Shown here: one piece after another, positions 33,870 to 45,829 of the stretch | Layout of the letters: each line of letters begins with the position of its first letter | Numbering within the stretch: position 1 is the stretch's first letter | From: Auriscalpium vulgare | Lineage: Eukaryota; Basidiomycota; Agaricomycetes; Russulales; Auriscalpiaceae | Assembly (NCBI GenBank): GCA_019915015.1 | Contig: JAHBBC010000024.1 | Location: forward strand, 636,994-700,993 | Length of the DNA: 64,000 bases | Direction of reading: 5' to 3' | Position numbers and translations under genes: made by a program | Notes under the pieces: generated by a model | Database searches by the model: none | What the model saw: only the letters and a program-made list of their open reading frames with translations | Told to the model about the DNA's origin: nothing

Positions 33870-34320
33870 TGGAAAACATAAAATACTCGCAGACACGAGC
33901 GTCTTTTGAAGCGCAAAGATGTGGAAAGACATTAGGCAGAAGCTACTTACCTAAGAATTATTGAGTTAGACAGGTGGGACAACGCAACTATCTATTTCCT
34001 TTTGTGACTTTCCTGATGTGCGCTTTTTGACCTGACTGGTTAGAGAAAGAAATGATTGAAAGTAGTTGTAGCACGGGAAGCTCCTTTCATTCGACTGATT
34101 GAAGAAGTTAGAGCCAACAGCAAAACTACATGCAGTACTAGTATTATTTGAAGTGCAAAGAGCCTGCAACACTTAGGGCAGGACCTGTTTAGCTAAGAAT
34201 TACTAAAAAAGGCAGTTGGGACGACGCGACTTGACCGTGGGATCTATTTCCTAAAGCGACTTATAATGTGTTCGCATTTTGGCCTGACCTGTTGGAGAAA
34301 GAAACGATTAAGAGTAATCG
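33870..34320 (+). repeat. two tandem ~230-250 bp units of a dispersed repeat
   Basis: Unit 1 (about 33870-34080) and unit 2 (about 34095-34320) share GTGGGACAACGC / GTTGGGACGACGC, a TATTTCCT stretch, GCGCTTTTTGACCTGACTGG / CGCATTTTGGCCTGACCTG and GAGAAAGAAA. A third copy runs off the window end at 63880-64000. Confidence 0.8.
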
Positions 34321-34342
34321 TAAACATTAGCAGAGGTCCCGC

Positions 34343-36106
34343 TCACCCATCATCTTGATTCTGATCGTTGTCTTCATTGTCACCAGACGATATAACAGCA
34401 GTCATAGTAGGCTGAGGCTGTGGAGGCGCAACAGTAGACTGCTGAGGCGCAATGGTCACGAACATGTCCGGCCGATTGTCGACAGTGAGGGAGAGCACAG
34501 TTGACGAAGATGAGGTACTGTTTGCCTTGAAGACGTCAGAGGTTGGGGAGATGAATGGGGCCTGAGCCGGGTCGAATGGACTAGAGGGCCAAGCAATATA
34601 AGGCGAGATAGGCGAAGGAGGGTTGGCAGGAGGTTCATCAGGCGTAGGAGATGAATGCATGCTAGAGTTACATGGTGTTAGTATGAATTGTATGCCAGAG
34701 GGACGGGACACACATTGGCACAGCCGCCTTCTTCTTTCCGTTGACTTTGGCCTTGCGCACCTGCTCCAGGAGGAACTTCTTGTGAGCTGCTTCATCCTCA
34801 TCCTCAGTGTCTGTGATGGCCGTCGGCGCCAGCATGGAGTTGCTGGAAGATGCCCCCGCTTGACGACGCGAGGGTGTCTTAGGGTAGCGCTTTTTACTGG
34901 AAGGTGATATTAGTCACGTATGCATACTGAAATTTGCGCAACATACATAGGCGACAACTCCACATCTTCCTTGTTCTTGAAATGGACCTGAGGCCCAAAG
35001 CTGAGAACATAAAGAGTTAGTCATATAGAAAATGAAATGATATGGGCAACGTACACATCGTCACTCGAAGCAATGAAGTCATTGAAACCTTCAAAGTCTG
35101 ACGCATCGAAGTCAGAAAACTCAACGTCAGTCAGACCATCTTTGGCGTCGTCAGACTCTTCTGCCATGTTGTCAATAAACAGGCTGGTCTGTTTTTTGCC
35201 CTTCGGTGGTCCTCCTGTGCTGCATGGAATGTAAGTCTACGTTGCCGGCCATCTATATATTGAAGACAACTCACCGAACACCCATGCGATCCTTCCGAGT
35301 CTCCTTGGACTGAAGAGAGCTTGGCGCCAGCAAAAATGGGCTCCTGCAATACATGTGTCAGTTGTTGGTGTTGCATATGAGTAATGGAGAGGACATACAG
35401 AAGCTTAGCAGGCTCCGCAACCTTAGTCTTGGCCTTGCGCGGCGCTCCTGGAATGGCAGACTTCCCCTCCAGGGACCTAGTCCCAGATCAGTTGTCAAGG
35501 CATATGTAAAAAAATAAAGGACGCACGGAGGAGTCAACTTCTGCAAAGCAGCGTTGTCTGCATCCATGGGAACATCGTTAGGTGCAGGTATCACCGTGGG
35601 CTTCTTGACGCGCCTATACAAGTATATCAGCATATCAAACATCAATATATATACGAAAAACACACCTCGCTGGCACAATGGACTGCTTTTTGGCAGCACG
35701 CTTGACGGTCGGCGAGGACAGCAAAACAAAGCCCTCATCGTCAGATGAGGCGCTAAAGGCATGTCAGACAATCAGCGTTACAAAGTATCGTTCAGCGCAC
35801 CTTTGCACAATGTAATCCGCCATCTCATCATCAGAGAGCTTGATGACAGAAGGTGTGGACACCGCCTTGACACCTCGAGCCTTAGACTTAGCCAGCTTGG
35901 GAACCGTGACAGACAACTTGGGTGGCGCAGGCGCCCCCGACGCCGCAGAGGCAGCAAGCATGGCACTATATGAGAGGGATATCTTAGTCAAGGTAGAAAG
36001 CAATAAACAAATACTAAGATACTTGCCGTGTCGTGCGTCCAAGGAAGGGCTGGGCGGCCTTGCGACCAGCGATCTTGGAGATTTTCGCGGATTTAACAGG
36101 GGCCAT
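34343..36106 (-). CDS. 5' part of a basidiomycete-specific disordered-protein gene
   Basis: Start ATG at 36106 (M-A-P-V-K-S-A-K). It is followed on the minus strand by eight or so short exons rich in Lys, Ser, Pro and acidic residues: P-S-V-I-K-L-S-D-D-E-M-A-D-Y-I-V, S-S-D-D-E-G-F-V-L-L-S-S-P, R-V-K-K-P-T-V-I-P, and F-I-D-N-M-A-E-E-S-D-D near 35150. The last exon ends in N-Q-D-D-G, where a TGA at 34343-34345 overlaps a GTGAGC donor (34346-34341), so the frame either stops or splices on. Long intrinsically disordered basic and acidic stretches suggest a nuclear protein; no domain is recognised. It may originally have continued into 29352-30237. Confidence 0.55.
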
Positions 36107-37525
36107 TGGATATGAGTGATGAGCGGATGAAGCAAGAGCACAGGGGCAAGAGTAGGGGTAGGCGGGTGGGTAGTCTGCGTGTGGGGGCAAACTGGCTCTC
36201 CAGCGACGCTGCTGCTCCCTTTTATACAGGACAGACAGACGCGCAGTATCATCTGTGAGAACATCGACTTGGAGAAAATTGAGCTGGTAGTATGCCCACC
36301 AAGCTTACTACAAACATATTACCCAGACAAGGGCTGTACGTATCGGTCAAAGAGATGCAAATCTGTTGGGGGAGGCCCCCGGGCGTATGCTGCCATGTGC
36401 AATGAGTACGGCAGAGAGCATCCCTGAGTGTTGCCAACCGGAGCGTTCTTCAGCCGGACCTAGCGTATCTGCGATTTGGGGTGGACGGCGGAGTAATACT
36501 GCAGAAAAACACTGTGGTATGGGATGAGGACTAGCTTAGGAACGTGCATCAAGCGCCTTAGCTGTGCGGTCAGGAGACCGACGCGTCCTAGGGCCACCAA
36601 CGCGTAGGCGCTGTCCCAATTTTGGTCACGGAACCAACGGCCGATAGGATGGACACAAGTTAAGCGCTGTCAACGCGGTCAGGAGACTGACGCGTTGCAG
36701 GGACACAAATGCGTACGCGCTGTCTCAGGCATGCGACAGCCGATATGACCGCAACTCCGCAACAGGGTTATAGATGAAGCAGCTATGGATGTAAACACGT
36801 ACGCGTCACTTTAACTCCGCCCAGGTACAAAGACAGTGCTTCGCAGGATAGGCGTGCATCAGTAGAAGCATCATAAAGCTAAAAGCCTCTTTGTAGTGTA
36901 GCATATCAGCATCGCAGCCTCCCAAATCAGGAAATAATGCGGGTGACAAGTGAGAAGTTCAGATAGTAGGAAATACAAAGGGCAGAACAAAAGCCAAGCC
37001 AGTACCAGGCAAGCGAGCAGCATTTGTCAGGCGAGATTGCGCACCGGTGACCTGGAAGCAATCGCGCCCTCAGATCTCGTCGGTTATGGATGTCAGATGC
37101 AAAACATTGAGCGGAGTATTCATGTGGCCGGGATGCTTAGAAATGGGACCAGGCAGGGTACCGGAGTATGTCCATCCCTGCAGAGACGAAGTGGGACATG
37201 TCCGCCACGGAGAAGGCAGCAGATGAGATCTCAGCCGGTTGGAATTGAACTGCTCGTCGTGAGATGCGATGGCAGTTCAAGGGTGTGCATTGGCAGACTG
37301 AAACGCAGTTGTCAGGTACCCAAAGAAAAGCAAATACCAATGCATGTAACAATATCCGTAAACCGGCGGCCGATGCCTGGAACGTCCGAAATGCTCGGTG
37401 TAGGCCTGTCTTTGGATCATCAGCATGGAGCGCATCTACGAAAAGGTCTTAACGTCCACTTCGTCCATTTTTCCCCCCTCAACTCCTTCCGCCTCGCATC
37501 TCATCCATCGCCGACGTCGTTCACA
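36107..37525. other. intergenic, probable divergent promoter plus tandem repeat
   Basis: Lies between a minus-strand and a plus-strand gene. Apart from the 111 bp tandem duplication at 36551-36770, nothing is recognised. Confidence 0.5.
36551..36770 (+). repeat. imperfect tandem duplication, ~111 bp unit
   Basis: AAGCGC...CGGTCAGGAGACCGACGCGT...GCGCTGTCCCA recurs from 36662 as AAGCGCTG...CGGTCAGGAGACTGACGCGT...GCGCTGTCTCA. Confidence 0.8.
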
Positions 37526-38788
37526 ATGTCCTCCACAGACTTGGTCATATTCCTATTGCATCCTGACTGCCGTGCGCCGTCTCTCTCTTGGCTCAGCCTG
37601 TGGTCCACTTGCTAATGTGTCAGTATAGTAAAGCATGTACATGCCATGCTGGCAGACTTCCATGCTCGCCGCAACCCTCATGAGCAACTTACCGCTGTGC
37701 GTATCACAACTAAATTGCTGATGTTTGTGTTATTGATGTGCCCTAGGGGAGTGAGACGCCTGGACTCACCTATACCAGGAACGGCACGGACATTGCGTAC
37801 ATCCTGCAGAAGGATGTAACAGGAGAGACGTACGAGGCGGTCTTTGAAGTACAGGGTGTCCTTACGGACTTCGACTTGCCGCCAGTCACGGAAAGAAATC
37901 AGTACGTGAACCGCATCTACAATTCATCAATGTGATCCTCACATCACAGTCTCAGACTCATGCCGAAGCCAGCTTGGGCCAAGCAGGCTGTCAAGATATG
38001 CGGTCTGGGTTCCCCGGCCTTTGACTCGTCGATTCGTGGCATAAGGACTCTTGGAGGTAAACTTGCGTCCCTTTACAAGGTTGGCGCTCTACAAGAGTGG
38101 TCTCCATCAGTGATCGGGGAATGGCCGAGCCTTGATTTTGCAACTCGCTATGTTACACCGCACGCATTTGCGAAGGGCCAACAGGCTGTCCCTTTCTCCA
38201 AGGATGTCGACCCTCAAGGCCTCTTGTTGAAGACCACGTCATCGGTGGGCGTTCATCTTGAAGACAATCAAGTGCTGTACTATGAGGCACAACACAATGA
38301 GTACGTTGTCGTCATGCTTTCCTTCACCCCTCAGTACTCACCAGGACGCACAGCGATAATACAGTTATCTATCACCCGATTGATCCAGCTGTCATACGCA
38401 TTGGGCAGATCGTGCAGCTCCAGGTTGCTTTCACGTCAGTCCCGCTATGGGGGAAGAAGGGTCAGCATCAACTTGCCTGTAAACTGAGGTCAATTGCAAT
38501 ACTTGATCGTAATATTCAAGAGGTGCGTCTGGTTATCTCTATACCCTTTGCCTTGCCTAATATGTGTCCTAGGCGTTTCAGTTGTCTGAGCATATACGTG
38601 TGCACCGTCCATTGATGCAACGCATCCCAGTGGTTCCCAAACGTAGGGTGGGGTATGCGACCCCCGTTGCCAAGCGTACAAAGATGAGAGATTCTCCTGC
38701 AGACGGCAGTTCACCGATGGCCGTCGAGCAAGATATGGCGGGGCTATCGCTGGCGCAGGATAAAGAGAATAGTCCTATATCTTTGTAG
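37526..38788 (+). CDS. basidiomycete-specific hypothetical protein
   Basis: Start ATG about 37526 (M-S-S-T-D-L-V-I-F-L-L-H). Small exons follow: M-L-A-D-F-H-A-R-R-N-P-H-E-Q-L; T-P-G-L-T-Y-T-R-N-G-T-D-I-A-Y-I-L; a large exon with I-G-E-W-P-S-L-D-F-A-T-R-Y-V, Q-A-V-P-F-S-K-D-V-D-P-Q-G-L-L and E-D-N-Q-V-L-Y-Y; then I-Y-H-P-I-D-P-A-V-I-R-I-G-Q-I-V-Q-L-Q-V, which looks like a conserved beta-rich core. The C-terminus is basic (V-P-K-R-R-V-G-Y and A-K-R-T-K) and ends at TAG 38786-38788. All joins keep frame with introns of about 50-80 nt. I know of such proteins in mushrooms but of no assigned function. Confidence 0.6.
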
Positions 38789-39282
38789 TATGTCTTGATC
38801 GATCTATTGGGTACAACGTACGTTGCGAAGAAGACCTTCATAAGCAAAGATAAGATAACGCAACTGACGGGGGAGCTCACCGGCGTGTCAATGGATACCG
38901 CTAGCAGGTAGCAAATACGAGGCTCCGTGGCACGGCGGCAGCGGCCCCACCAAGAAGAGTGTGATCCTGAGTAGTTCATCGTGGGCTGCCCGATGGACTG
39001 AAAGTCCACCGGAAAGAGTGTCTGAAAAGACACTCAACTGCACGTGAAATGCTAATGAGGAGTAAATAGGGTGTCAGGGTACAAAATATAGATTGTTAAT
39101 ACGGTGTTGCCGCGAAAGAGGAGGCCGTGTCAATGTATCGTAAATGGCGGCAGATGCTTGCGTCGGCCAACCCACCGTACCAGCATAAGTACTCACCTCG
39201 CGGATGGATGTTCCCTTCATTACAGATATGGAGGCGTAGAATGGTACACATATGGCTACATATACGGACAACATACCGTATA

Positions 39283-39963
39283 CTACAAGTCAAGCAAGCG
39301 ATACTGCGGGCCGTGTAATCGACTAATCTTGCAGAGGGTATGCTCTGCTGTTATTACATCCCATCCCATATGTGACCGCTGCTCAGGTGTAAGTGCAGAT
39401 GAAACCAGCTCAAAGAAGGTACGGAACGCCCATTGAACATGTTGCACAGGTGGCTTGGCAGCCTGGAAGTCTGTGAACACTGGGTCAACAAGCTCCAGCA
39501 GTTGAAGGCCAGAAAGTGCGCCCTTGGCGATGTGATGGATGACCCGCCCCATTTCATCGACGTCAGGCATGGCCACAATGCCAGTGTACACATAGTCCGC
39601 GGCAACCAGGTAACCAATAAGGTCGCCACATTGTGGATATGCCCGCCGCGCTCCTCCTGACGGTGACGGCTCCATCCGAATAACTTCACGGTAGAACTCT
39701 GAAAAGTTGATTGGATCGGTAGTGGGATCGGCCAAATGAAAATCGAAAGGAATGCCGGAGGATCCAGTGCGGTCCCAAAGCACTGAGACGTTCGTGAGCG
39801 GACGATTTGTGGCGGTTCCATATATCATAGCATCAACAAAATATTTTGCGCCGAAGGATGCGACCATGAGTGCCTGGTCATTTGTGAGCTTGTCGGGTTG
39901 ATCAAAGAAGATGGGGTGATCGAACATGTAGCCGCTGCCAAAGAGTATGGTCCGGAAGACCAA
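39283..39963 (-). CDS. hypothetical protein, basidiomycete-specific type
   Basis: One long exon with no named domain. Visible blocks are F-D-F-H-L-A-D-P, Y-P-Q-C-G-D-L-I-G-Y-L-V, I-V-A-M-P-D-V-D-E-M-G-R-V-I-H-H-I and A-F-R-T-F-F-E-L-V. It ends W-D-V-I-T-A-E-H-T-L-C-K-I-S-R, then a short tail. Coding status rests on the 226-codon frame and the coherent composition. The ATG at 39963 may be internal because the frame upstream stays open a little further. It lies in a row of lineage-specific genes and is oriented towards the 37.5 kb gene. Confidence 0.5.
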   Translation of the reverse strand: MVFRTILFGSGYMFDHPIFFDQPDKLTNDQALMVASFGAKYFVDAMIYGTATNRPLTNVSVLWDRTGSSGIPFDFHLADPTTDPINFSEFYREVIRMEPSPSGGARRAYPQCGDLIGYLVAADYVYTGIVAMPDVDEMGRVIHHIAKGALSGLQLLELVDPVFTDFQAAKPPVQHVQWAFRTFFELVSSALTPEQRSHMGWDVITAEHTLCKISRLHGPQYRLLDL

Positions 39964-41375
39964 TGCGCTGAAAAATCCTTTGCGCGTGCGCTGATACGCC
40001 TGCCCAGCCGTCTAGCGGAGAAACACCCGAATTTTGGCATTTTCGGCATCTTCCGAAATCACGTGACCTCGGCCTGCCGGCCTCGGTCCGCACCATCAGG
40101 TTTCACTACCACCCCGCAGCGTCTATCGAAAGCGCCCCAAACGCACTCGAAATAGCCTACACGCCCCACCAAGCGCCCCGAGCCACACGCCACAATCCTT
40201 CCCCGCTGTGATGCGCCGCTGTCAATCATACTTCCCTTCTGCGTTCCCCGATTTCTCGATATTCCCCACATCTCGATCCACGATACGGTCCCGCCTACGT
40301 TAATCCACAGCCGTCCGAGATAGGCAGGAGCGCTACACAATGAGCCAAGACCGCCCGTCGTACGTCCCTCCCTTCAATTTACACTCTGAATACATCGGAT
40401 ACCCCGCTCGACTTTACGATACACCACCAGCGCCTTACGATATAAGCGCTAGCGCGCTAATCGCACTTCGCCCCCTAGCGGCGATCGCAAGTCGGAACTA
40501 AACCTAAATCCGTCCGTAATTCAACGATCCTCTCTTGCCACATCCCTCGTATACTCACTCCCCCGCGTCCACTTCGTACACCCCGTGATATCTGACCCAC
40601 GTCTACCGCGTTTTAGATCGTATTTGTCTTCACTATGTCACGTCCGTACGATACGGATTTCTGACTCGCTTGTCGTACAAATAGTTCTGAGTCGCTAGAC
40701 AGACGGAATAACAAGTTACTATTCCCCCTCGTACTCAGGATCTCGAAAGAGCGCCTGAAGTGGTCTGACTTCACCACAACCCGTCGCTCTAGTTCTTAGA
40801 CGCACGAAACTTCGACACCAATACCACGCCGCAATATCAATACGAATACCAATACCGCGACCCTCGACAAATCCCCTCTTGCCCTTCGAAATCTCCCTAC
40901 GCCTCGCTACTCTCCCCCTCGATACCCCGCACCTTCAACGCAGAGATCAGGCCTATATACGCCCCTCTGTTCCTTCGTCACCGCCTCATACTTCGTCCCT
41001 CTCGACCTCGATATATTCCCCCGACCATTGCCATCGCTGCGTAATTCCCCCTCGACTCTCGAAATAGTCCTCGCGTCCCCTCCGACATTCCTAGCTTCCG
41101 TGACACATTCTTGGGAGCTCGCCCGTCGCGTCTCCAGCACTGTATCATTTCGGTGATCCGTGCCGTGTCTAGCTCTCGCACTATCGTCCTCTCCCCCAGC
41201 CTCTCGCGCCCTCCGATTCAAGTCCTAGTCACTGTGTCCCACTCGTACACCGAGCAGGATTTGCCGTGCGTAGTCTCGGGACCCTGACTGCACTCCCTCA
41301 ACTCGATACGTTCACTACTGCGCTCTGAGGATTGGACATCAATATATATCCGCCTCACTACCAGTTGGACGCCCA
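39964..41375. other. no confident gene; pyrimidine-biased stretch
   Basis: From about 40060 to 41300 the plus strand is visibly rich in C and T with many TCG and CCC steps and few long frames. A 53-codon frame starts at ATG 40340, but nothing supports it as a gene. Confidence 0.4.
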
Positions 41376-44300
41376 TCAGCGCGCATGTTCTGGGGCGTAA
41401 GGACCATGCACTGTTCGCGCTCGTCGCACACCAGGTGCCTTCTCCCGGAATGGAAGCAATTTGTCCAGGTGTTTCCCAATCTCCTTCACAAGATTTCGGT
41501 CGCGTAAATCATTATCATGAGGAGCGCGCGCAAGGGAAGTGAAGCGTGAAGTCGGTGCATCAATGAGGTACTCCATCTTCTTCAATAGTTCCACAGCTCG
41601 CTCGACGTAAGGGAACATTTCAATTGTTGCCTCAATTGTGTTGATGTTGATCCCAGATGGTGGTGGCGGTGGCTGCTGTGGATGCTGCGAAGGTGGTGGT
41701 GGTGGTGGCGGCGGCGGTTGCTCCGGGTGCCCACGGCGTAACCGGGGTCGGGCCGAGCTGGAGGCCGCTGTTGACGCAATAGCATTGCGATTGCGTAATC
41801 GTGCCCCTGAACCCGAGGCCTCTGTTGGCGGTAAGGCGACAGGAGACCTGCCACCGCTGCTGAAAAATGCCTCCTGCTCCGCGGAAAGTGAAGACGGCCC
41901 GTTGGAACCAGCAGCCCGAGTCATGTACGCAATCAAACGCATAGCAGCCGCTTCCTGAGAGTTAACCACCGTCATTGGCAATGCGACCATCTGTACCAAG
42001 AGAGGCATGAGGTTATGCGGTGTGAATGGGCAACTAGGCGGACGGGCATTGATGATTTTTGGAAGTCCGTGCCAATACATGTGGAAAGCAGCGTTGAGGA
42101 AGAAGACATCCGTCGTGAAGAATTGACGCATGGCGGCAACAAGCCATGCCTGTGCGCGGCAGACTTTGATAGGCTGAGGGAAGCCGAGCCATGTAGAAAG
42201 GACATCGACCATGATATTGTAGACATGTCGCTGGTGATTAAATGCACTGCTGTGAAGCGGGTCTGTGTCGCATCTTGGAATCTGGATGGTGTACACGCCG
42301 GCGGGAAAGCATGGGTGGTAGTTGCGGGGAGTGATCTCGGCAGTCTCTGTGCGCAGCGTGATGAGGGTTGAGATTTTGGTGGCAAGCATGGACAAACGGT
42401 CAGAGGAAGGTGCAAACACAGCCTGCGCGTAGCGCAGGCAAAGCGACTCGAGCCAATTGCACAGCAGAGCATGATTCTCCATGATCAGGGCTTTCATATG
42501 GCGAAGGTCGAGGTCACCAGCCGCCTGCACGGCTAACAGCTGCTGCCACCCTTCCCAGGCGGGTGCGATTGCGCTGATTGTGTCTTCATGCGTCCAGTGT
42601 TTGGAGCTGAGTTCGTTGTGCGCGGCGGTTAATCGAGATGCAGCCTGGCGCACGGTGATGTGAACTGATGGGGAATCCATGGAACGGAAAGTGGTTGCAA
42701 CAGAAGAAGCCTCCTGGAACAGACTCGCAAATGAAAATGATGTTGAGCCTGGGGAGAAAGTCAGTGAGATGCATGCCACACTTTACAGGACGATAGCGGC
42801 ACGTACCTGCGATAATTTGAACGAGAGGTGTTTCCAAGACTTCATCTCGAGTAATGTTCAATGGGTTTGCCAAAGGTTGGACCATCCCAGTGACCGCCAG
42901 TGTCAACCCAGCGTCTTGCGCAATAGCTGTTGTTGACAGACTGGAGGCTAACAAGGAAACAAGGTCGGTGTGATTTTGTGGCGAATCTTTGATGGTTATC
43001 TTAGATATACAAAGAAGCAACAGCAGCACGGAACGCACCACGGTCATTATCAGCGTTGCCCTGCGAGTAGCGAGCCACATGCATGTGATCTTCGCCAGTT
43101 GTCTGCTTATCTTGTGCTTCAGCCCCTCGCTTGCGCTTTCGAGGAGACACAAAGAGTGTTGTGCTGGTCGCCATGCTAGCCTTCGCCATTGCCGTCTCCA
43201 ATTTTGACATATCCGTGGACTTCAATACACTGTTGGAGACGCGGGTCGAAGAGTCTGTGAAAGAACAAGGCAATAAGTCCTTCAAGAATTCACACGGACA
43301 CGAAAGACACTCACTGGTAGGCACGCTCACAACAGGGGAGGCATCTGTGACATCATCATCGACAGGGTCCGCTGATTTCATGGTCCCTGTGAAAACATGA
43401 GTATCTAACGAGGCGCAGAAAAAGTCGGCCGACATACTCGAGTTGAACACATGTGTCGCGGGCCGGCCGCCAGTGCGTTCACATACAGGACTTGCCTCGG
43501 TTGCAATAAGCAATGTCTTCATTCGCGCGCCGTCTTGATGGCAGAATGGAATGAATAAACGGCACCTAGCGTTGTAGGCTTTGCATATTGCCGAGGCGTC
43601 ACGACGCGCGATAGCACGAGAATGTGATGGATCTACATGATAAGCTTCAACAGTAGGTAATAGAAAACATACACTCACTATTGAGAATCGGAGCAAGAGA
43701 CCATGGACGAGCTTCATACACTTCATCGTCACCAACGTCCACTGAGAATGCAGATAATAGCTTGTCCGGGTCAATGTGAGCCTATAAGATAAAATATCAG
43801 ACAACATTCGGACTAGAGAACACTCGCCGCATTACCGTGATATCCAGGGGCACCTGCGCAAATATATAAACACTCAAGAGGTACATGCTGCGGGCCATAA
43901 AGTCCGTAAGCTCCTTCTTGCCCATGATAACCGGCCCGTCGGAAGCGAAAGTTGCATGTGTTGACCATCCACGCCGATTGCGATCTTCCGGGCTTACAAG
44001 CATTAAACAGTCAGCTAAAGGAGTTGACCAAAGCGATAGAGAACATACTTATTCTTAACCGCTGGATCAAGCGTCAACATACCATGTGTTCGCGTAGCCT
44101 CTCCCTCGTCAGGTGCATTTGAGTGCAGCGTAGCCAGAGCGGTTATTCCCTGGTTTTCAAGAACAACACTTGGAGGATAGCACACCACCACGAGGCGGTA
44201 CGCCCAATTCGGGACGGCCTGTCCAGCAGGAGCGCACGGTGGTGTTCCACCATGCCGCCGCAGACCGTTGAAGTACGCCACCTGTAACCCTTCCAAGCGC

Positions 44301-45540
44301 ACAAACAGACCTGCCTCAACTAGATGAAATGTGCCCGACTCGAACTCCTCTGGAATTTCTGGACAAGCAACCATGCCAGTCAAACCAGACACGGAGTCGC
44401 CGCCATCGTAATGCGGCCCACCATATTTAGCCAGCTCTTTGATACAACTTGTGTCTATGAATATATTGAGTAACAAGCTACGCCAACACATCGCTAAAGT
44501 GAACAAACCAGAATCAGCTGGTTGAGCAGGCGACACGTTCACCTGAGTAGTGCCAAAGAATTTGTTGGTCTCAACGCCAATCGCCGGGGCATTGACGAGC
44601 TCCACTTGTAATACCATGACGTCTCGATGGGACTTGGGCAGGAAGTCGTAGCCACATACAGCCACATCGATTGCAGCCTGACAATATTGTTAGCTAAATA
44701 CACAGGTATTTGATAGCTCCACACACCTTTTCTATCTCCTGACGTATGCGAAGGCCATCAGTCATGCCCAATTCTTCAGAGCCCTTGTTGCCCGCAGACG
44801 GCGCGAGAAGTTGAGTTGGTTTCTCATAACTAAGTCCAATGTTATAGCATCGGGCATCGCCAACGGGAAGCGCATTGCCGGAACGCTCGAATGCCGTTCC
44901 ACCCTCGTACACCCCAGTCTCAGCGTTGAGTGCAGGCTTTGATAGAGTGCGCTCAGCCTGAGGTCCAAGGACGTGTTGCCTGGCAGCATAGAAGGCGTCG
45001 CACACGATGTCTCCGTTAGGTGTGGCCCGCAAGAGACCCCTATTAATACATCAGCACCAATATTGAACAACAATATAAGGCACGTACTCATCGACGAGCA
45101 CGCCTTGCACAAGATCTTCACATCCGCAAAGGCATCCTGTCAGGGCGCGCGCAAAGACTGCGTCACCTGGCTCCAGTTTGAAAACTCCTGTAGGACAATA
45201 AGAACCAAGCAATTGAATATAGATAATACACAGACGCACCCGCATCGCCATCCCACGCACGACTATTGACCATTGGAACTGGAAGATCCTTCGTTTTCAC
45301 CCACGTAGCCTTCAGACCCGCTTCGGAGGTGTCTTGATAATATACAAAGGAGCGGCCGACCATACCCCTTGCCGATCCCATGCGAGGATCTTCACGCAGC
45401 GGATGTAGTCCTTCAACACGATATAGTACAGGCAGAACGGCATTTCGGTCGGGTATGACCAAAGCCACCATAGAGAGAGCATTGTGAGGCATGGGTCGGG
45501 TAGAAGATGCAGCGCTGGACTGAGAGTGCTCGGCAGACAT
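41376..45540 (-). CDS. large protein with 2OG/Fe(II) dioxygenase-like domain
   Basis: Start ATG at 45540 (M-S-A-E-H-S-Q-S-S). The first exons are 45240-45540 and one with a Cys cluster G-C-L-C-G-C-E-D, then the exon with G-V-Y-E-G-G-T-A-F. The dioxygenase-like core (about 44665-44050) shows G-G-P-H-Y-D-G-G-D (H-x-D), then L-R-R-H-G-G-T-P-P (distal H), then W-A-Y-R-L-V-V-V (candidate 2OG-binding R), the usual order for double-stranded beta-helix Fe(II) oxygenases. Further on comes a basic S-P-R-K-R-K-R-G nuclear-signal-like motif (near 43130). A 460-residue helical part follows, with a poly-proline run near 41700 and the end at 41376. I estimate more than 1000 aa. Fungal TET/JBP-type oxygenases are one related group by motif order, but I cannot place this protein there from sequence alone. 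Confidence 0.55.
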
Positions 45541-45829
45541 GATGGTCAAGAGCAGGTTGTCGACAGGGAAATGCGCCCTTGACCCTATCTGAGCAGTCTG
45601 CACGGCATTCCCAATCACAATATGATAAGATAAGATAAGATCATGCCTGATATAGTTGATGATGTCATAAACCATGTACGCCGATGCATAGCAGCACTTG
45701 GTGAGTCCCATTTACCAGCGAGCTACATGCATGACAGTGTGCGTTGTCGGGTGGCGGCGGCACACGCGCCCTGCTACGTGGGAGAAAGCTGTCCGGCGGC
45801 GGAGTTTTGACAAGTTCAAGTAGGCTGAG

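Larger units (their letters stand above)
30238..34342. other. 4 kb repeat island
   Basis: Contains a 16 bp minisatellite, a possible gene fragment, a 570 bp palindrome, a tRNA-like sequence, a hairpin repeat and a duplicated 250 bp unit, all listed separately. No intact gene was seen. Confidence 0.6.
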
